A stretch of 64,000 nucleotides of DNA from Mikania micrantha (Eukaryota; Streptophyta; Magnoliopsida; Asterales; Asteraceae): contig CM018691.1 of assembly GCA_009363875.1 (NCBI GenBank), positions 43,831,399 through 43,895,398 on the forward strand, in the 5' to 3' direction. The position numbers and the translations under genes were made by a program. Below, piece after piece: positions 44,301-56,448 of this stretch. Position 1 is the stretch's first letter, and the number at the start of each line of letters is the position of its first letter. Under the pieces are notes generated by a model. That model saw nothing but the letters and a program-made list of their open reading frames with translations, searched no databases and was not told the origin of the DNA.

Positions 44301-44766
44301 TTGGGTTGCAACCATCCATGTAATTCATTTCTTTGCTTTATACATATGCCTTATAATGCATATTCATACTTACAAATGTTAAACCTATTGTTCTCACCAA
44401 CTACTTTTGTAGTTGACAGTTACTTGTCACGTGTTTCAGGTAATCAGGTTTAAGACTTTCTAAGGACAACTAAGGAGACCATTCTAAGACAGAACAAGAT
44501 GAAGAAACAAGCTAGGATGGATTAGAAACTCATTAAATCCTGATTGTTTAATTGTCTTGTTTGAAGTCTTATTTTGTAAACTTTATTTTGGGTCGGTAGT
44601 TGTCATTCTTTTGGTAGAAAGATAGAATGTCTGTAACTAAACAATTGTCTAAAATTTATGAAACCTAGTAATGCTTTGTGGTTGTTCTTATTCAATAATT
44701 GTGCATGATTCAACCATTCATACATCACCGCGCCGTGGATTCTGCACGCGGCGCAGGGGTGTGACA
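41355..44766 (+). repeat. Gypsy-3 3' LTR (3412 bp)
   Basis: Same termini as the 5' LTR and very similar throughout. It lacks about 110 bp corresponding to 34405-34515 of the 5' LTR. It includes hairpin-module copy d (41541-41629) and the TATATAAAC promoter (42029-42037). Confidence 0.95.
41535..41660 (+). repeat. Hairpin module copy d (Gypsy-3 3' LTR)
   Basis: Stem TTATATCGAA (41541-41550) with TTCGGTGTAA (41620-41629), ten pairs of which two are G-T. Confidence 0.75.
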
Positions 44767-44771
44767 GATAG
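44767..44771 (+). repeat. Target site duplication GATAG, right copy
   Basis: Identical to 31603-31607. Confidence 0.95.
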
Positions 44772-46458
44772 CTTTGCTACTCAGTCTGCACAGCTACTTA
44801 GTCTTCAAACACAAGTATTTGAATTAAAAGAGGAGAATGTTCAATTAAAATCAAGGGTTAATGCTTTGGAAGTTAAAGTTGAAGAATTGACTAAAAAACT
44901 TCTTTGATTACTCCTCTCCAAGATCAACTTAGCTTATTACAAGCTCAAGTTGAATCTCAAAACAATATACAAGCTGAACTCAATCAAACGGAGTTATTTT
45001 CATTTAATATTTTGAATAAAAAGATCACTGATCTTATTAGTAATTTATTTGATGTATTCAAAAATCATGATCTTCAACTGAAAAGCTGAACTATTAAATT
45101 GGCTAGTTTTTCACCTCAGGGGGGGACTACACATCAAGTTGAAGCAACTAGGCCATTTCTGGGAAATGATGATGATGAACAAGATCAAGATCTGGCTAGT
45201 GGTCCTAATGGTGATGATCCCATGACTGGAAGCAAAGATGTGACAACTACAGCTCCGTCTGTAGTACAGGGGGAGCCAACAGGGAAAACAACCACAACTA
45301 ACAAAGAAAAGGAAGACAAAGGGAAAGGAAAGGTACAAGATCAAGAGAAAGATACTTTGATGATTGATGATCAAGATCTTGTTCAATATGATATGATTAT
45401 TGATGATTTAATGGACATTGATGACCATATTGAATTTCATTATCAAGAAGATGGAGAGTTTGTTTTAGATGTTGATCAAATTCAGAATGATAAAGAATAT
45501 CATACTACATCAAGTTTTGAAGAAATAAATGAAGTGCATAATAAGGAACCAAAAGAAGGAGAATGGTTCCAGTAAAAGAAATCTGAGACTAGTACGACTT
45601 AGATTGAGAAGAAATGATAGTTAAAGAAAAGATTGAGAAGATTATTATTCATTGTGTTACTCAAAATGTTGAAGAAGAATTAAAAGAAAAGGAAGTTGCA
45701 AATCCTAATATTGAGGATGTACATGAAGCATTGACAACAGCTGAAGTGATATAAATGGCAAAAAATTTATTGGGTTCAACTCCCAAAAGTCCAACATTGA
45801 AAATATATATAAGAACAAAGCTGAGTGTACAGGAAAGATCATTGCCTGGAAATTTGAGATTGGAAGTCATTTGTCTATAATAAAGAGACTGGATGGAATC
45901 AAGTACTTTAAATAGACAATAAAGAGTTTTCAGCAATTCTCGTTGTGTGAGCTAAGGGTTTTGGTTAAAATTCGTTGAATAAACCCAGCTAATATGGCGG
46001 GTATGATAGAAAAAATATTAAGGAAAGAGGTTTGAACTATGAAGTTTGAGTTCATTAAACCTTAGAAACTGAATAATATTCCTATTGTTGGGAATCTAGA
46101 TTGGATTACTCGAAAGTGGAAGGTTCGATAAGAATTCAAACTTGTTAAATCCCTAAAGATGATTCCTCTTTTAAAGTTTAACTTAGGTATTATGAATAAT
46201 CTCCACCTGTGGTATTTTGATGGTTATGCTTCAAAATCTGTTTGTCAAGATGTAAATAAAGTGGAGTTATGCAGAATCTTTGATCCTATCCACTTAATTA
46301 ATCTTTTAGAAGATGACCAGAAAAAGCTACAAATAAAGCACATACAATTTCATAAGGATCACAAAGATGAAGCAATGCAGTTCAAGAAAGTTATAGATGT
46401 ATGTGTCAATAAAAAACTGTGTGTTGGTAGTCATCTACCTTTGCAGTGGGCAGAATGA
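44772..46458 (+). pseudogene. Copia-A env-like 3' ORF, C-terminal part
   Basis: Continues the frame cut by Gypsy-3. 44772-44907 encodes a heptad-patterned coiled coil (LLSLQTQVFELKEENVQLKS, then VNALEVKVEELTKKL), 44904-45089 a second such stretch, and 45099-45575 a very acidic, low-complexity tail (DDDEQDQDL, KEKEDKGKGKVQDQEKD). 46159-46458 encodes a last conserved block with LRRIYDPIHL-like spacing (LCRIFDPIHLINLLEDDQ). Several stops and frame changes lie between. This is the usual order of the SIRE-type 3' ORF; function unknown. Confidence 0.72.
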
Positions 46459-46478
46459 AGACCAAAGATGAGTTGTTG

Positions 46479-46489
46479 CAAAGGGGGAG
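46479..46489 (+). promoter_or_regulatory. Copia-A polypurine tract
   Basis: CAAAGGGGGAG, two bases before the LTR start; typical of SIRE-type copia elements. Confidence 0.8.
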
Positions 46490-46491
46490 CC

Positions 46492-46930
46492 TGTTAGTAC
46501 CCTAAGAGCATCAGCCTCAGATGTTAGACTGAAGACTTAAGGTGTTGCTGATTTGATGTGAATACTTTTGTTTTTGTAATTTTGTAATTTTGTGTATGTT
46601 GTGTTTTGTTTTGTAATGTTTTGTTATTAGTTTTTAGAAAACTGTCTAAGTGTTAGTTTTATCGATACTAATAGTATCGATGATAGTAAATTAGTATCGA
46701 TGGTGTTGTCTATAAATAGGCTACTTTCGAACTTAATTGTAAGCAGTTGTTCAGAATTTCTATATTTTCAGATCTATTTTTCTCTCTACTTGTACAAGCT
46801 GAATTCAAGTTTATTATTACAAGAAGATTGAATCTCTATTGTTTTTGTTCTTTTCATCTTAACTCACACACATGTGTTATGGATTCCGTACATACAATTT
46901 TGTGATGCTGAATCATTAAGATCCTCAACA
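46492..46930 (+). repeat. Copia-A 3' LTR (439 bp)
   Basis: TGTTAG at the start and CAACA at the end. It holds facing ATCGATACTA / TAGTATCGAT repeats (46659-46706) and a TATA box TATAAATAGG (46711-46720). The 5' LTR is outside the window, so the right end is set from the CAACA terminus alone. Confidence 0.75.
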
Positions 46931-49900
46931 CGGACCTACATATACAAAGTCTTTTTCCATCAACTACATATTTAAAGGCTAGAGTATCCTATAATTACAA
47001 GTATCTCTTACATGTCTTTTTGCACTGTCTTTCAAATAAAACATGAGGTTGGGATCAAATACCCTTAGACTAAGATTCGACCATTCATGGGTTGATCTCA
47101 AAACAGCCTTTTAATTTTTTTCTTTCATTTTCAATAATTTGGTGTACAACATCTTATCTCCAAAGAAATTTTGCATGTATCTCAGCTTTTTGCAGCAAAT
47201 CAATAATTGTGAGATGGGATCTTCTCTCTCACTAACTGGAATACTTATAAAGTTGCCTTGGTTTCTACCAAGGTGCTTGTACAAATTAAGAAGAAGAGTG
47301 CCCAATTCTCTGGAGCATTCACTCATATTCTTCCTTATACGAAGCAACCTGCTCCTGATGGTGACAACTCTGTAAACCCAACAGATGTTGATCCCACACC
47401 TTCACCTTTTATCCCACATCCAGTAAAAATCACTTACAAAAGAAAACTAACCCTTGAACAACTCTCTAAAGATGTTTAGGCACCTTCATTTGCTCCCAAA
47501 ACGAAAAAGGCAAAAAGAACAGATTGGGGCCGAGTTCTGCCTAAGGTGCAACCCACACCTGTTGTCTTACCACTGGATCTTCTTCTGGATCAAGTGGATT
47601 CCCTTTACCAACCTGAAATCCCTCAATGTATTTCAAAAAATATGCCTTAGAATATTCAAATGGAAACCCATACTTTGGAGATTCCTTCCTTTAAGGGATC
47701 TCCCTCAGGACAAGGACTGTCTCCCAGGTCCATAGGAGCTTACTCCCCATCAATGCCCCCTACCCATACTTTCACCCAGGCTCAAGGGGCCTTCTTTGTT
47801 ACACAGAATGAGCCATTGTCTCCCACCTCCCTCATCTTAATGAGAGTGGTGAATGACCTTCATCATAGGTTCCCTGACCCAAAGCCTACCCTAACAGAGG
47901 TTGACCCTCGGATTTTTGATGAGATCAATACAAAAGATGTTGCCACTACTGATGACCTTTATCAAGTTCACCAGGACGGTGGTACAGGAAATAGGACCTC
48001 TTATGTGGCAACTCACATTAATGATGAATTCTTTGAGGCCGTCCTCAATGAGAGGAATCCAGGGTGCCAAGAAAACACATATGGTGATGGAGGGGCAGGA
48101 GCAACGCTCAGGATTCCATCGCCCAAAGATTTCACTTCGGTGGAGGAGGGCCCCATAGTAAAGTAATTGACGGAAACCATTACCATACTACAAGCTAGGG
48201 TAGCTTCTCTTGAAGCTGAAATAGCTACCCTAAGGCTGCAGCTTCGGGAAACGAATGCTATCATCCTGGATTTGCAGCTCCACCCACACATCATATGCAC
48301 CCCTTTCTACTTTGACCCTTGACAGGTGTTCTTTGTTTCCCTGAATGCTTCCAAAAAGGGAGAGAAGGTACAACCTAGGGAGTCAGGCAGCCCAGCCAGA
48401 GGAAAGAAGGAGCAACCTCAAGAGACCACTCCTTTCATTTCCATCTTGAATAGTGAATGGGATGAGTTCTTGGGGAAATACTTCCATACTTCAAGTTCCT
48501 CTTCCTCTAAGGCTGCAGAGGCCTCCATGGATAATGCAAAAAAATATACACTTCCATCTCCATGGAGCCTAGGTCCCCTACTGGGACCCAAGAGTCCCCT
48601 TCTGGGACTAAGTCCCCTATTGGGACTACAGCCAAAGTTTCCATGGAGGATCATGTTCAAGAAACAACCTATATCTCCGTGGAACGTAACTCTCCTTTTG
48701 GGACTATGGTTGTTGAGGACCTCTCCTCCAACCATGTGATCTCTAAGAAGGCTCCTAAGGAACCTAACAAGATGATTAGTCAACCAGAGGGGGTAGTGGA
48801 TGCTATGGTTAGTTCCAAAGTTGAAACTATCTCCAATGGCCAAGTCATACTTGAGTTTTGTTCCTCAGAAGTACAATTGGCCGATGAACCAACTCGTGAG
48901 GCTACATGATCCATCTCCTCTGGTTCAAACTTACTTGACAAAGGCAAAAGAAAACTAACCATAGAGGAGGAAACTGCTTAGGAGGAAACAAGGCCAAATA
49001 CAAAGAAGGGTTGACCAGATACCTCCCTGGATGGAGAGATCCTAAAACTCTTTGCTCTCCTCCAAGAGAAAGGTTATGACATTGATGAGGTATACCTTTG
49101 GTCGGTACCTAGGATGGTGGCTGAGCTGGATAAGGTGCAGCCGCTTGAACAGGCTGCTGCTACATCCAAAGCTGGAGCAGCCTCCACAAAGAAAGCAAAG
49201 GAGACTTCATTCCAATAGGAGTTGAAGAAGTTCCTATTGAGCTATGGATTCTCTCAGCAATAGCCTGGTCTTATGAAGACCTTCACCATGGATCTTAAAA
49301 TAAGGGAAATTAAAAACAAAATATCAAGAGGAGAGCTACCTTCACTGGACCAACTTCAGGCTCAGCAAGAGGCCCTTAACCTCGAAGTCAGAGGTGGAAG
49401 GCCATTTCCTAACAAGCCTTTGTCTACTAAAGTTGTTGAAGAGGTATAGGAAATAATTGCTAAAGAAGGAAGAAGGTTCTTGGAACCAAATGAAGAACTT
49501 ATCTCACCTCCATCTAGTTCTTTATATGAAAATATGCCTCTATCCTTAGCGATCAACATAAAGAAGGGTTTGATAAAGCAAACATCAACAAACCCTAATC
49601 CTGAGGAACATTCAAGGATAGATGAGAGGAAAGTTGAGGAAGCAGGTACTGCTGATGATGCAGCAGCTAAGGAAGCCATAAGGGGAGAAGTAGCTGGGAA
49701 GGTACAAGAGGCCAGGGATCAGAGAAGCGTAATTGTGTACAAAGGTCCTCAAAAATTCAAGAGAACAAAATCTATGGCCAGAAGGAATAAAGAGCCTAAA
49801 AATATGTTTGAGTCTGAGTCTGAGCAAGAGCCTATCAAGGCATACATTCCTATCATTGAATGGAAATTCAGTGCTAGTGAATGAATGTTCACTCTAAGAA

Positions 49901-50200
49901 TGAGTAACGATGGGATCATGAAATATACCCTCAAGGAGCTCCAACTTTTCTCTGCCCCAGTATTTTATGATTTAGAGAAGCTCCCTCTCAACAACCCCTA
50001 CAATCACAAGGATGGCAGAGTTGCCATAAGATGGGCCTAGGTAAGAGCTAAAGTTCTAAAAAAAGTAAATAGAATTTTGGAAGCATCTGTCTATGGGGAG
50101 ATTGTAAGATCAAAAGCCTGATGCTTTCCAAAATATTATAAGTCCTTGGTTCCACTCCCAGAACTTCAAAATAGCCTTCGGAAGAAACATTAAACCTTTC
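46931..50200 (+). pseudogene. Copia-B: env-like 3' ORF of a second SIRE-type copia element
   Basis: A long hydrophilic reading frame, broken by stops and frame changes: QHLISKEILHVSQLFAANQ near 47145-47200, LVQIKKKSAQFSGAFTHILP, KTKKAKRTDWGRVLPK, 47660-48166 (MRVVNDLHHRFPDPKPTLTE), a coiled coil about 48164-48300 (LTETITILQARVASLEAEIA), Ser/Pro-rich parts at 48330-48909, and 49480-49884 (KGPQKFKRTKSMARRN). It has the same general build as the Copia-A env-like ORF but a different sequence. It begins right after the Copia-A LTR, which suggests that Copia-A inserted into it. No pol gene of Copia-B is in the window. Confidence 0.6.
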
Positions 50201-50885
50201 TCTCAAGTGTAAAGTATGCAATACTCTTACCTAAAACGCACATTACTAATTTACAAGTGAAAGGACATATACTAAAGAAGGTTCGAAAGCTTTCGTCTTC
50301 TAAATAACCTTCAAATGAGTATCATGAGAGGAGTTGGTCTTGATGATAGAAAGCATCTACATCTTTCTTTAAATAAAGTAGACCTTAGTAGAGGAATCTC
50401 TTCGGAATTTCTTGTATCGGAAGATGCTTTATTGAGCCTATTTTATTTCCTCGAAAGCTTTAAATACTGAAGAAGGTTCGAAAGCTTCCGTCTTCTAAAT
50501 AACCTTCAGATGAGTATTGTAAACCTTCGGAAGAATTAATGCTTCCAAAGGTTAACAATACTCATCTGAAGGTTATTTAGAAGACGGAAGCTTTCGAACC
50601 TTCTTCAGTATTTAAAGCTTCCAAGGAAATAAAATAGGCTCAATAAAGCATCTTCCGATACAAGAAATTCCGAAGAGATTCCTTTACTAAGGTCTACTTT
50701 ATTTAAAGAAAGATTCATAGATGCTTTCTATCATCAAGAACAACTCAGAACACGCTCTCATGATACTCATTTGAAGGTTATTTAGAATACGAAAGCTTTC
50801 GAACCTTCTTTAGTATATGTCCTTTCACTTGTAAATTAGTAATGTGCGTTTTAGGTAAGAGTCTTGCATACTTTACACTTGAGAG
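50201..50885. repeat. Long near-perfect inverted repeat (arms about 336 and 348 bp)
   Basis: 50201 (TCTCAAGTGTAAAGTATGCA) pairs with the complement of 50866-50885, and matching continues to a centre near 50537 with an almost absent loop. The right arm has about 10 extra bases near 50740; otherwise only scattered mismatches. Each arm holds two direct copies of a block of about 50 bp (start GAAGGTTCGAAAGC at 50278 and 50472). A transcript would fold into one long hairpin. It may be two opposed pieces of a Copia-B LTR; origin not proven. Confidence 0.9.
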
Positions 50886-52101
50886 AATATGATTTGACCT
50901 TGAAGTAGTTCTTTGTGTTTTATTTCTATCTTAATTGTAAGTGTGCTTGTGTGAGTAAATTGATAGAGATTCCACATCAATCAATTCTTTAGAAGATAAC
51001 TTGTGTAGTGTAGTTTTGTGCTAGTTGCATACCCTGGTCATGCATTCAAGAATCTTGCCAAGTCAAGAAACCGCCTTTAAAAGTTTGCTTCTAATGGGTT
51101 TCAAGTCAAGGAAGCAAATCCAGTAAGTTCTAAACCTAATTCTTTGTTACAAAAGTTTCATATAACATAAAAATGGTATATATACATGACTAGATGGCTG
51201 GAAATCATCAGAAGCTTAAAAATTATCAAACTGGCAGTTTGGTTCAAAATACGATTTTATAAAAGTTGTTCAAAATTGGATTTTTCTTCACCAAACACTA
51301 AAAATAGGTAAAATATTAAGATCCGGAATTTGGTGATCAAGAAAAACACGAAAAATAATTTTGGCTAGGTCCTAGTCGCCCGTTCTTGTGAATCCTCGGC
51401 GCCACCGAGATCATTACCGAGAACATGAGTCGTTTCCGAGATTGCTCTCGAAAATTTCCGGCCATTCCTGGATCGCGACCACCATGCCGTCGTCATCTCA
51501 TGGTAGACCTCGGACATCAAAGATCGCGACAGGTCGTTACCAAGAATGCCTTGCTCATTTATGATATCACTCGGCCATTACCAAGAACACCGGGCCACCA
51601 GCTAGGCTGCAGTGCCATTGGCCATGCCATCTAGCCGTCGCCGGACACTTCACCACACCGCTGCCGTCGCCACCAACCAAATTTCGGCCGAACTATCTCG
51701 ACTCATGGCCAAACCCATTTTTGATTTTTTTTTCTCATTGTGAAATCCATTTCATGGTCCGTTTTGCAATCCGGCAGCCGATTTAGATTCTGATTTTGAC
51801 ACGAAAGTCAATTTCGCGTCAATTTTCAGTACACCTATTTGCAACATTTAATCAAAATCAACGATTATGACAGCATAAATTAGCCGATAATCATATTAAA
51901 ATCGATTCTTTAAACATACATTTTTCGATATTTTCTCAATGATTTGGTTTACCATATCCTTGACATAGAATGTCAAGGAATGTTACGATATACCAAATCA
52001 AGTGCAAACAACTCACAACACTCTAACCAATTCCAAACTCAAATACAAGACCTACACTATGAACTTAGTGAATTATTTACTGATATACATGTCTAGATGG
52101 C
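50886..52101. other. Spacer without recognised gene
   Basis: No supported coding frame. 50886-51180 may be the rest of a copia LTR. 51360-51700 is a GC-rich patch (many CCG/CGA words) in otherwise AT-rich DNA, probably LTR or leader of an unrecognised element. A 20-bp sequence at 51181-51200 recurs with one mismatch at 52084-52103, at the edge of the solo LTR. Confidence 0.5.
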
Positions 52102-54659
52102 TGTAACACCCCTTTTTCTAGTGAACCTACGTGTGGCCGAATGAGTAAACAGAGGTAGTACTATCGAGCTAACAACATCATTCGCTGGGAGGATTGCATC
52201 TCCCCTCGGGCGAATGATTGTTTTCGTTTCCAGAACAACTTTGAGAAAGTGAGGGAAGGGTATTTCCTTCGGGTAATATCACATCAAACAAATGTATGGT
52301 CGAAAAGGAACTAGATACGGGTCTCATGGTTATCTTAATCATGTTAATGTGTACCATATACATTACTGATCATATCACATTGTGTTGAGATTTTTTACAA
52401 TCTCTCCAGCTTTGTGCTGACTTTTTTAAACTAAAATCCATTTCAGGTGAAATGTGACAAACAGCGAGAAATGCACGCTTCAAGAATCACTTGAAAAGGA
52501 ACCCTTGAACATAGTTGTGTACTAGTAATGTACCATATAACAACATATTGTATGACAAGAATTTTCGGTTGATGTATATTAACTTTTAGTTAAATCTATG
52601 TTTTCTGATTCATTCACAAAGATGAAAGTCGCACCACCTCTCGAAGACATCGCCTCCAAGCTTCCGCAACCCAAGCTCGTATACTTACATCATCAGGTGA
52701 CGCGAGAGGTGAGGTTGTGATGTAATACCTATGGTTTTTCAATTTTCTATTTGAATTATAATTATACTCGTACATAATAAAATAAAGTTAATACATTCTT
52801 TGGATAGTTGTAGTCGTAGTTTTGACACAAGATAACTTTCAGGTGACTATTTAACCAACATTTCCCCATCCTCAAACTAACATTTTGGACCACGCAAATA
52901 TTCTAGATATACTAGTATACTAAGGAGAAACTACGTTCAAACGGTACCTAAAATCGAGCCCAAACGAAGCAAGAATCAAAAACAAAGTTTGAAAACATAT
53001 ACAACCCTTGATTCACGCCAATATCCAAAGTTTAAACCCAATTCTCGACACCATGAATGTTGGATTATTCTGTTTCATATGATAGTACTCTAAAAATGAT
53101 GAACGTGGGCGAAAACCGTGCGCAAAACGGAGTTATAACGAAGCGGGAATCGCGAAAACAAGTTTGATGTTTGTTGACGATTGCAAGACGCGAATCCTCT
53201 TGAAAAATCATCACACATCGCCCAATAAAAAAATATTTTTCCCTCGAAACACCTATAAATATCATTGCTTGGTCCCTTATATCTTTGCAACTCCTAGTTG
53301 AGTATAAACAAGTAAAATAACCAAATTTTGGTGGTTCTACAAGTGCAATAGTTATATTTTTTGCTCTTGGCGAGGAGATGTTGCGCTTCGAGATCGCCTC
53401 GTCTGTAAAGTTTCTTTGAGGTAATTTTTCTTTTCTTTTTTCTTTCTCTTCTGTTCATTATTCATTTATTTATTTTTTCCTAGTCTAAGTAGTTGAGCTT
53501 AGGTTATTAGTTGTCGGCATTAGGCTCCTTTAGGTTGCCTTGTTTAAGCCACCTTTAGAGTTGGTGTAGTATTGTAGAGGCTCGTTAGGCCAACAAGTCC
53601 GGCCTATGATGTCCGTTTATTTAGATATGCCTAGCATAATGTTTACCCATCCTCTTTCCATTCGTTTGACTAGGTTGAACCACGATTGCATTCGGATCGT
53701 ATACTTGTTCCTTTGAGCTTATGTCTGGCCACACACGTTCACTCCTCAAGGCCTCCAGTTTGATACAACTGTCGATCTTGATTCTTCTTCATGATACTAG
53801 TTTTCTCGAGCACTATTAATGTGAGTAATTCTATACTCCCTCTTTACATTTTTGTGCTTTTGGGATTTTACGTATGCCAGTATTCAAAATCCAAGTTATT
53901 ATAGATTCAAATTCTATAGATGCAATACTTTTAGTCTATTTGGTTTGATTCTTTGCTATGTGATACTGCTTGCATTTGTGATTCTGTGTTATTCTATGTT
54001 ATTCTATGTTATTCGATACCGAGTAGCCTAAGGTGTGTTAGATACCACCTTCGCTTTGACGTAGGTCAACTGTGCTAAAAGGGCGAAAAGTACAATCATG
54101 GGGAGACTTGTGAAAATACTTGGCTTTGTGCTTTGTATTGGAACGAGTTTGGAGACGATATAAACTATGGCAGACTTGTAGATATACCAAGATTTTTAGC
54201 TAAGTAGTGATACGAGTTTGGAGACGAGATATTCTATAAACTTAATTGCAAACTGGTAGGATATGCATGCTAGAGTTTAAACTTTGTAGTCTAATTGAAT
54301 TGCATCAGTTTTCTTACGTATACTAAATAAACTATATGAGTTTCTTACCAGCTATGCAAATAGTTGACAAATCTCTATTTTGCATATGTAACAGGTTAGG
54401 TGGATGCCATGGAGAAGACATAGGATAGGTTTATGCTAGCTAGTAGACCTAGTTTTAAATTTAAACAATGTAGACTTATTCAATTTATGTATTTTGGTTT
54501 TCTAAACAATGTAATGAATGTTTGGTTTAATATGAATTAATTTTTGTTAAATTTTTAATATTGATGCTTTAACTATTGAAATTTACAACGTAGCACCATG
54601 AGCTTTTGAGCATTCAGACTCGCGCTCAGACGTGTCCCGCCGTCGGTCGGGGTGTAACA
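52102..54659 (+). repeat. Solo LTR of a gypsy-type element (2558 bp)
   Basis: Perfect 11-bp inverted ends TGTAACACCCC and GGGGTGTAACA. There is no PBS, polypurine tract or coding region next to it and no second copy in the window. The ends suit the gypsy families here, but the body differs from the other LTRs. The flanks ATGGC and TGTGA do not match, so no target duplication is preserved. Orientation is uncertain. Confidence 0.75.
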
Positions 54660-56448
54660 TGTGACTACTTATGTAAATACCTTGTTGCATAATTGCACTT
54701 ACTTATGATTAATAAAACTTTCTCACTTATTTGATTTTTTTGTCTCTAAATATATGTATGTATGCCTAATGACTTATAGATACTAATTATACAACTCATT
54801 TTGTTAAAGTGCTCACTTATCAACTGATCCTATCTAAGTTTTAAATTTGTATCATATGATTAATGTGAGTCTTGAATTGAATACTGATTCAATGACAATA
54901 TTTTTCTACTATGATTCCGGTTTAAAACTAAAAGGAGTATTATAAATATGCAGACTTTTCTAATGCTTATAATAGATAATCACTTGGCCAAATGGAATAA
55001 TGTATGATTAAATTCTAAATATTTACAAATATTGCCCTCATGATTATTTATCTAATTGACCAATTACCTAAATATCCTTATCAGATATGTAAGTTTTTGA
55101 TAGATGTAATTAACCTTATTATCCTAAGCATATAGAATTCGTGAACCTCTCAAACCTCTCCAATCAATTCTTACGACAAACCCTAAACGGGAACTCGATC
55201 AGATCTGCTGAAAGAAATCATGTCAGGAGTTAGTTCAACATTTACTTCTCACTGGTTATAGACTTCTAGTCAGTCGACTGAGTACATGTCTGAGGTCTCT
55301 TCTCACCGGTTATAATCGATTCGCGATTGTTGATTCCATATTTCTATTCTATGTCCGATTTCACTATTTTGGGCTCTTGGCAGTTGCAGGCCAACGTTCT
55401 CCTGTAGGTTTTTCATATTTGGCTGAATTTGGATTGATATATGATTTACTGCATATTTGGATACTAATTTTATTTTATTTTGGATTGACTATTTGATTCT
55501 TCGGTAATTGAGTTCATTTTAATTTGTAAGGGTTGTTTTTGATTCGTTTTTATTGTTATTTGATAAATGTAGGTCTGGTTATTTGATATATGAAGAGCTA
55601 ATTATTAAAGGCTTTCAATCGTAATTCATTAAGGGCTGATTATTTGATTCATTAGTAAAGAGCTAATAATTTGGTTCATTTTGCTTTTTATTTGATATTT
55701 GATCCATTAGTAATTTTATTTAGGGTTGATTATTTTACTTGTTATTAGGCACGTTATATGATTTGATTTAAGAAATAGATGGTCCAAATAATACTCGATG
55801 CCATTTTTTGATTGGATTTGTTTCATTTGTCCAGATTAGTTTGTTATTTTTTTTATTTTATTTTTTTGTAAAGGGCTTCGCTTTGTTTTTTTTTTCTTTA
55901 TAAAGCCTTTAGCTAGAGTGCCTACGCTTTTATGTAAAAGGTGACAAGTGCGATCCTCCAGCTTTGATTTCCTATTTTATATTTTTTGCAACAATTTTTT
56001 CTCCCTTTTTCTGGGAAACAAAAAACACCATCTTCGCAATTTCTTCATTTGTTATTCAATGTTCAGCCAAGAAATGTCATCTTTCATGTGTTTGGGGAGT
56101 TTTTTTTAAAATTTTTTTTTTTTTTTGATATTTTGGTTAGGTTCGTATCTTTGAGTTTTCCTATCACGTGACGTGTTTCTTTTTACGTTTTGATATTCGA
56201 TATCGAGACGTTACCTATTAATATTGTAGTTTTAGGTTCGCTATTTATTAACGATTTTTCGTCGCCTTTTTTTTGTGGAGACCAAAAGAACTGAAGTAGT
56301 TTGAAATGGAGATAATATGATTCTTTATAACAAGTTGTTTTTTGTCATATTGTGCAAGAAAACTATTTCTTCTATTTAAGAGTCACCCTACGCCACTTGT
56401 AAAAACTCAACAATTATAAGTGATTGAGTCCAATACAAAATCGTACAC
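54660..56448. other. Intergenic region upstream of the receptor-like protein gene
   Basis: AT-rich, without a supported gene. It contains long T runs (about 55845-55895 and 56101-56127). The last 100 bp are the likely promoter of the downstream gene. Confidence 0.55.
56373..56380 (+). promoter_or_regulatory. Possible TATA box of the receptor-like protein gene
   Basis: TATTTAAG, 69 bp before the ATG at 56449; spacing allows a short 5' leader. Single weak signal. Confidence 0.4.

Larger units (their letters stand above)
31608..44766 (+). mobile_element. Gypsy-3: full-length Ty3/gypsy (Tekay/Del-like) element nested in the Copia-A env-like ORF
   Basis: Complete structure: 5' LTR 31608-35132, PBS from 35136, leader to about 36780, gag, knuckles and protease, RT-RNase H, integrase, PPT 41342-41354, 3' LTR 41355-44766, flanked by a perfect 5-bp duplication GATAG. 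Length is 13.2 kb. The genes have two gag-pol stops, one frameshift and five further nonsense codons, so it is not autonomous. The LTRs are very similar to each other apart from one deletion of about 110 bp in the 3' copy, which points to a fairly recent insertion. Confidence 0.96.
4173..46930 (+). mobile_element. Copia-A: SIRE/Maximus-like Ty1/copia element, internally amplified and twice interrupted
   Basis: Parts in order: tandem gag-PR-IN-RT units (4173-15804), the rest of RNase H (28051-28310), a non-coding spacer with TATCGATA repeats (28311-30264), an env-like frame (30265-31602 and 44772-46458), polypurine tract (46479-46489) and 3' LTR (46492-46930). The frame on both sides of Gypsy-2 is the copia RNase H, and the frame on both sides of Gypsy-3 is the env-like ORF; the same palindromic repeat occurs in spacer and LTR. 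These together show that the pieces belong to one element. The extra 3' ORF is the hallmark of the SIRE/Maximus clade. The 5' LTR is not in the window. Every coding part carries stops or frameshifts. Confidence 0.82.

Noticed and set aside
48013..48843. Minus-strand frames of 95-141 codons in the Copia-B region
   Set aside because: They oppose a plus-strand frame with coiled-coil and typical env-like composition; no recognisable motif on the minus strand.
51425..51634. 69-codon frame in the GC-rich patch
   Set aside because: Arises from local base composition; Arg/Pro-rich without domain, signal or neighbours.
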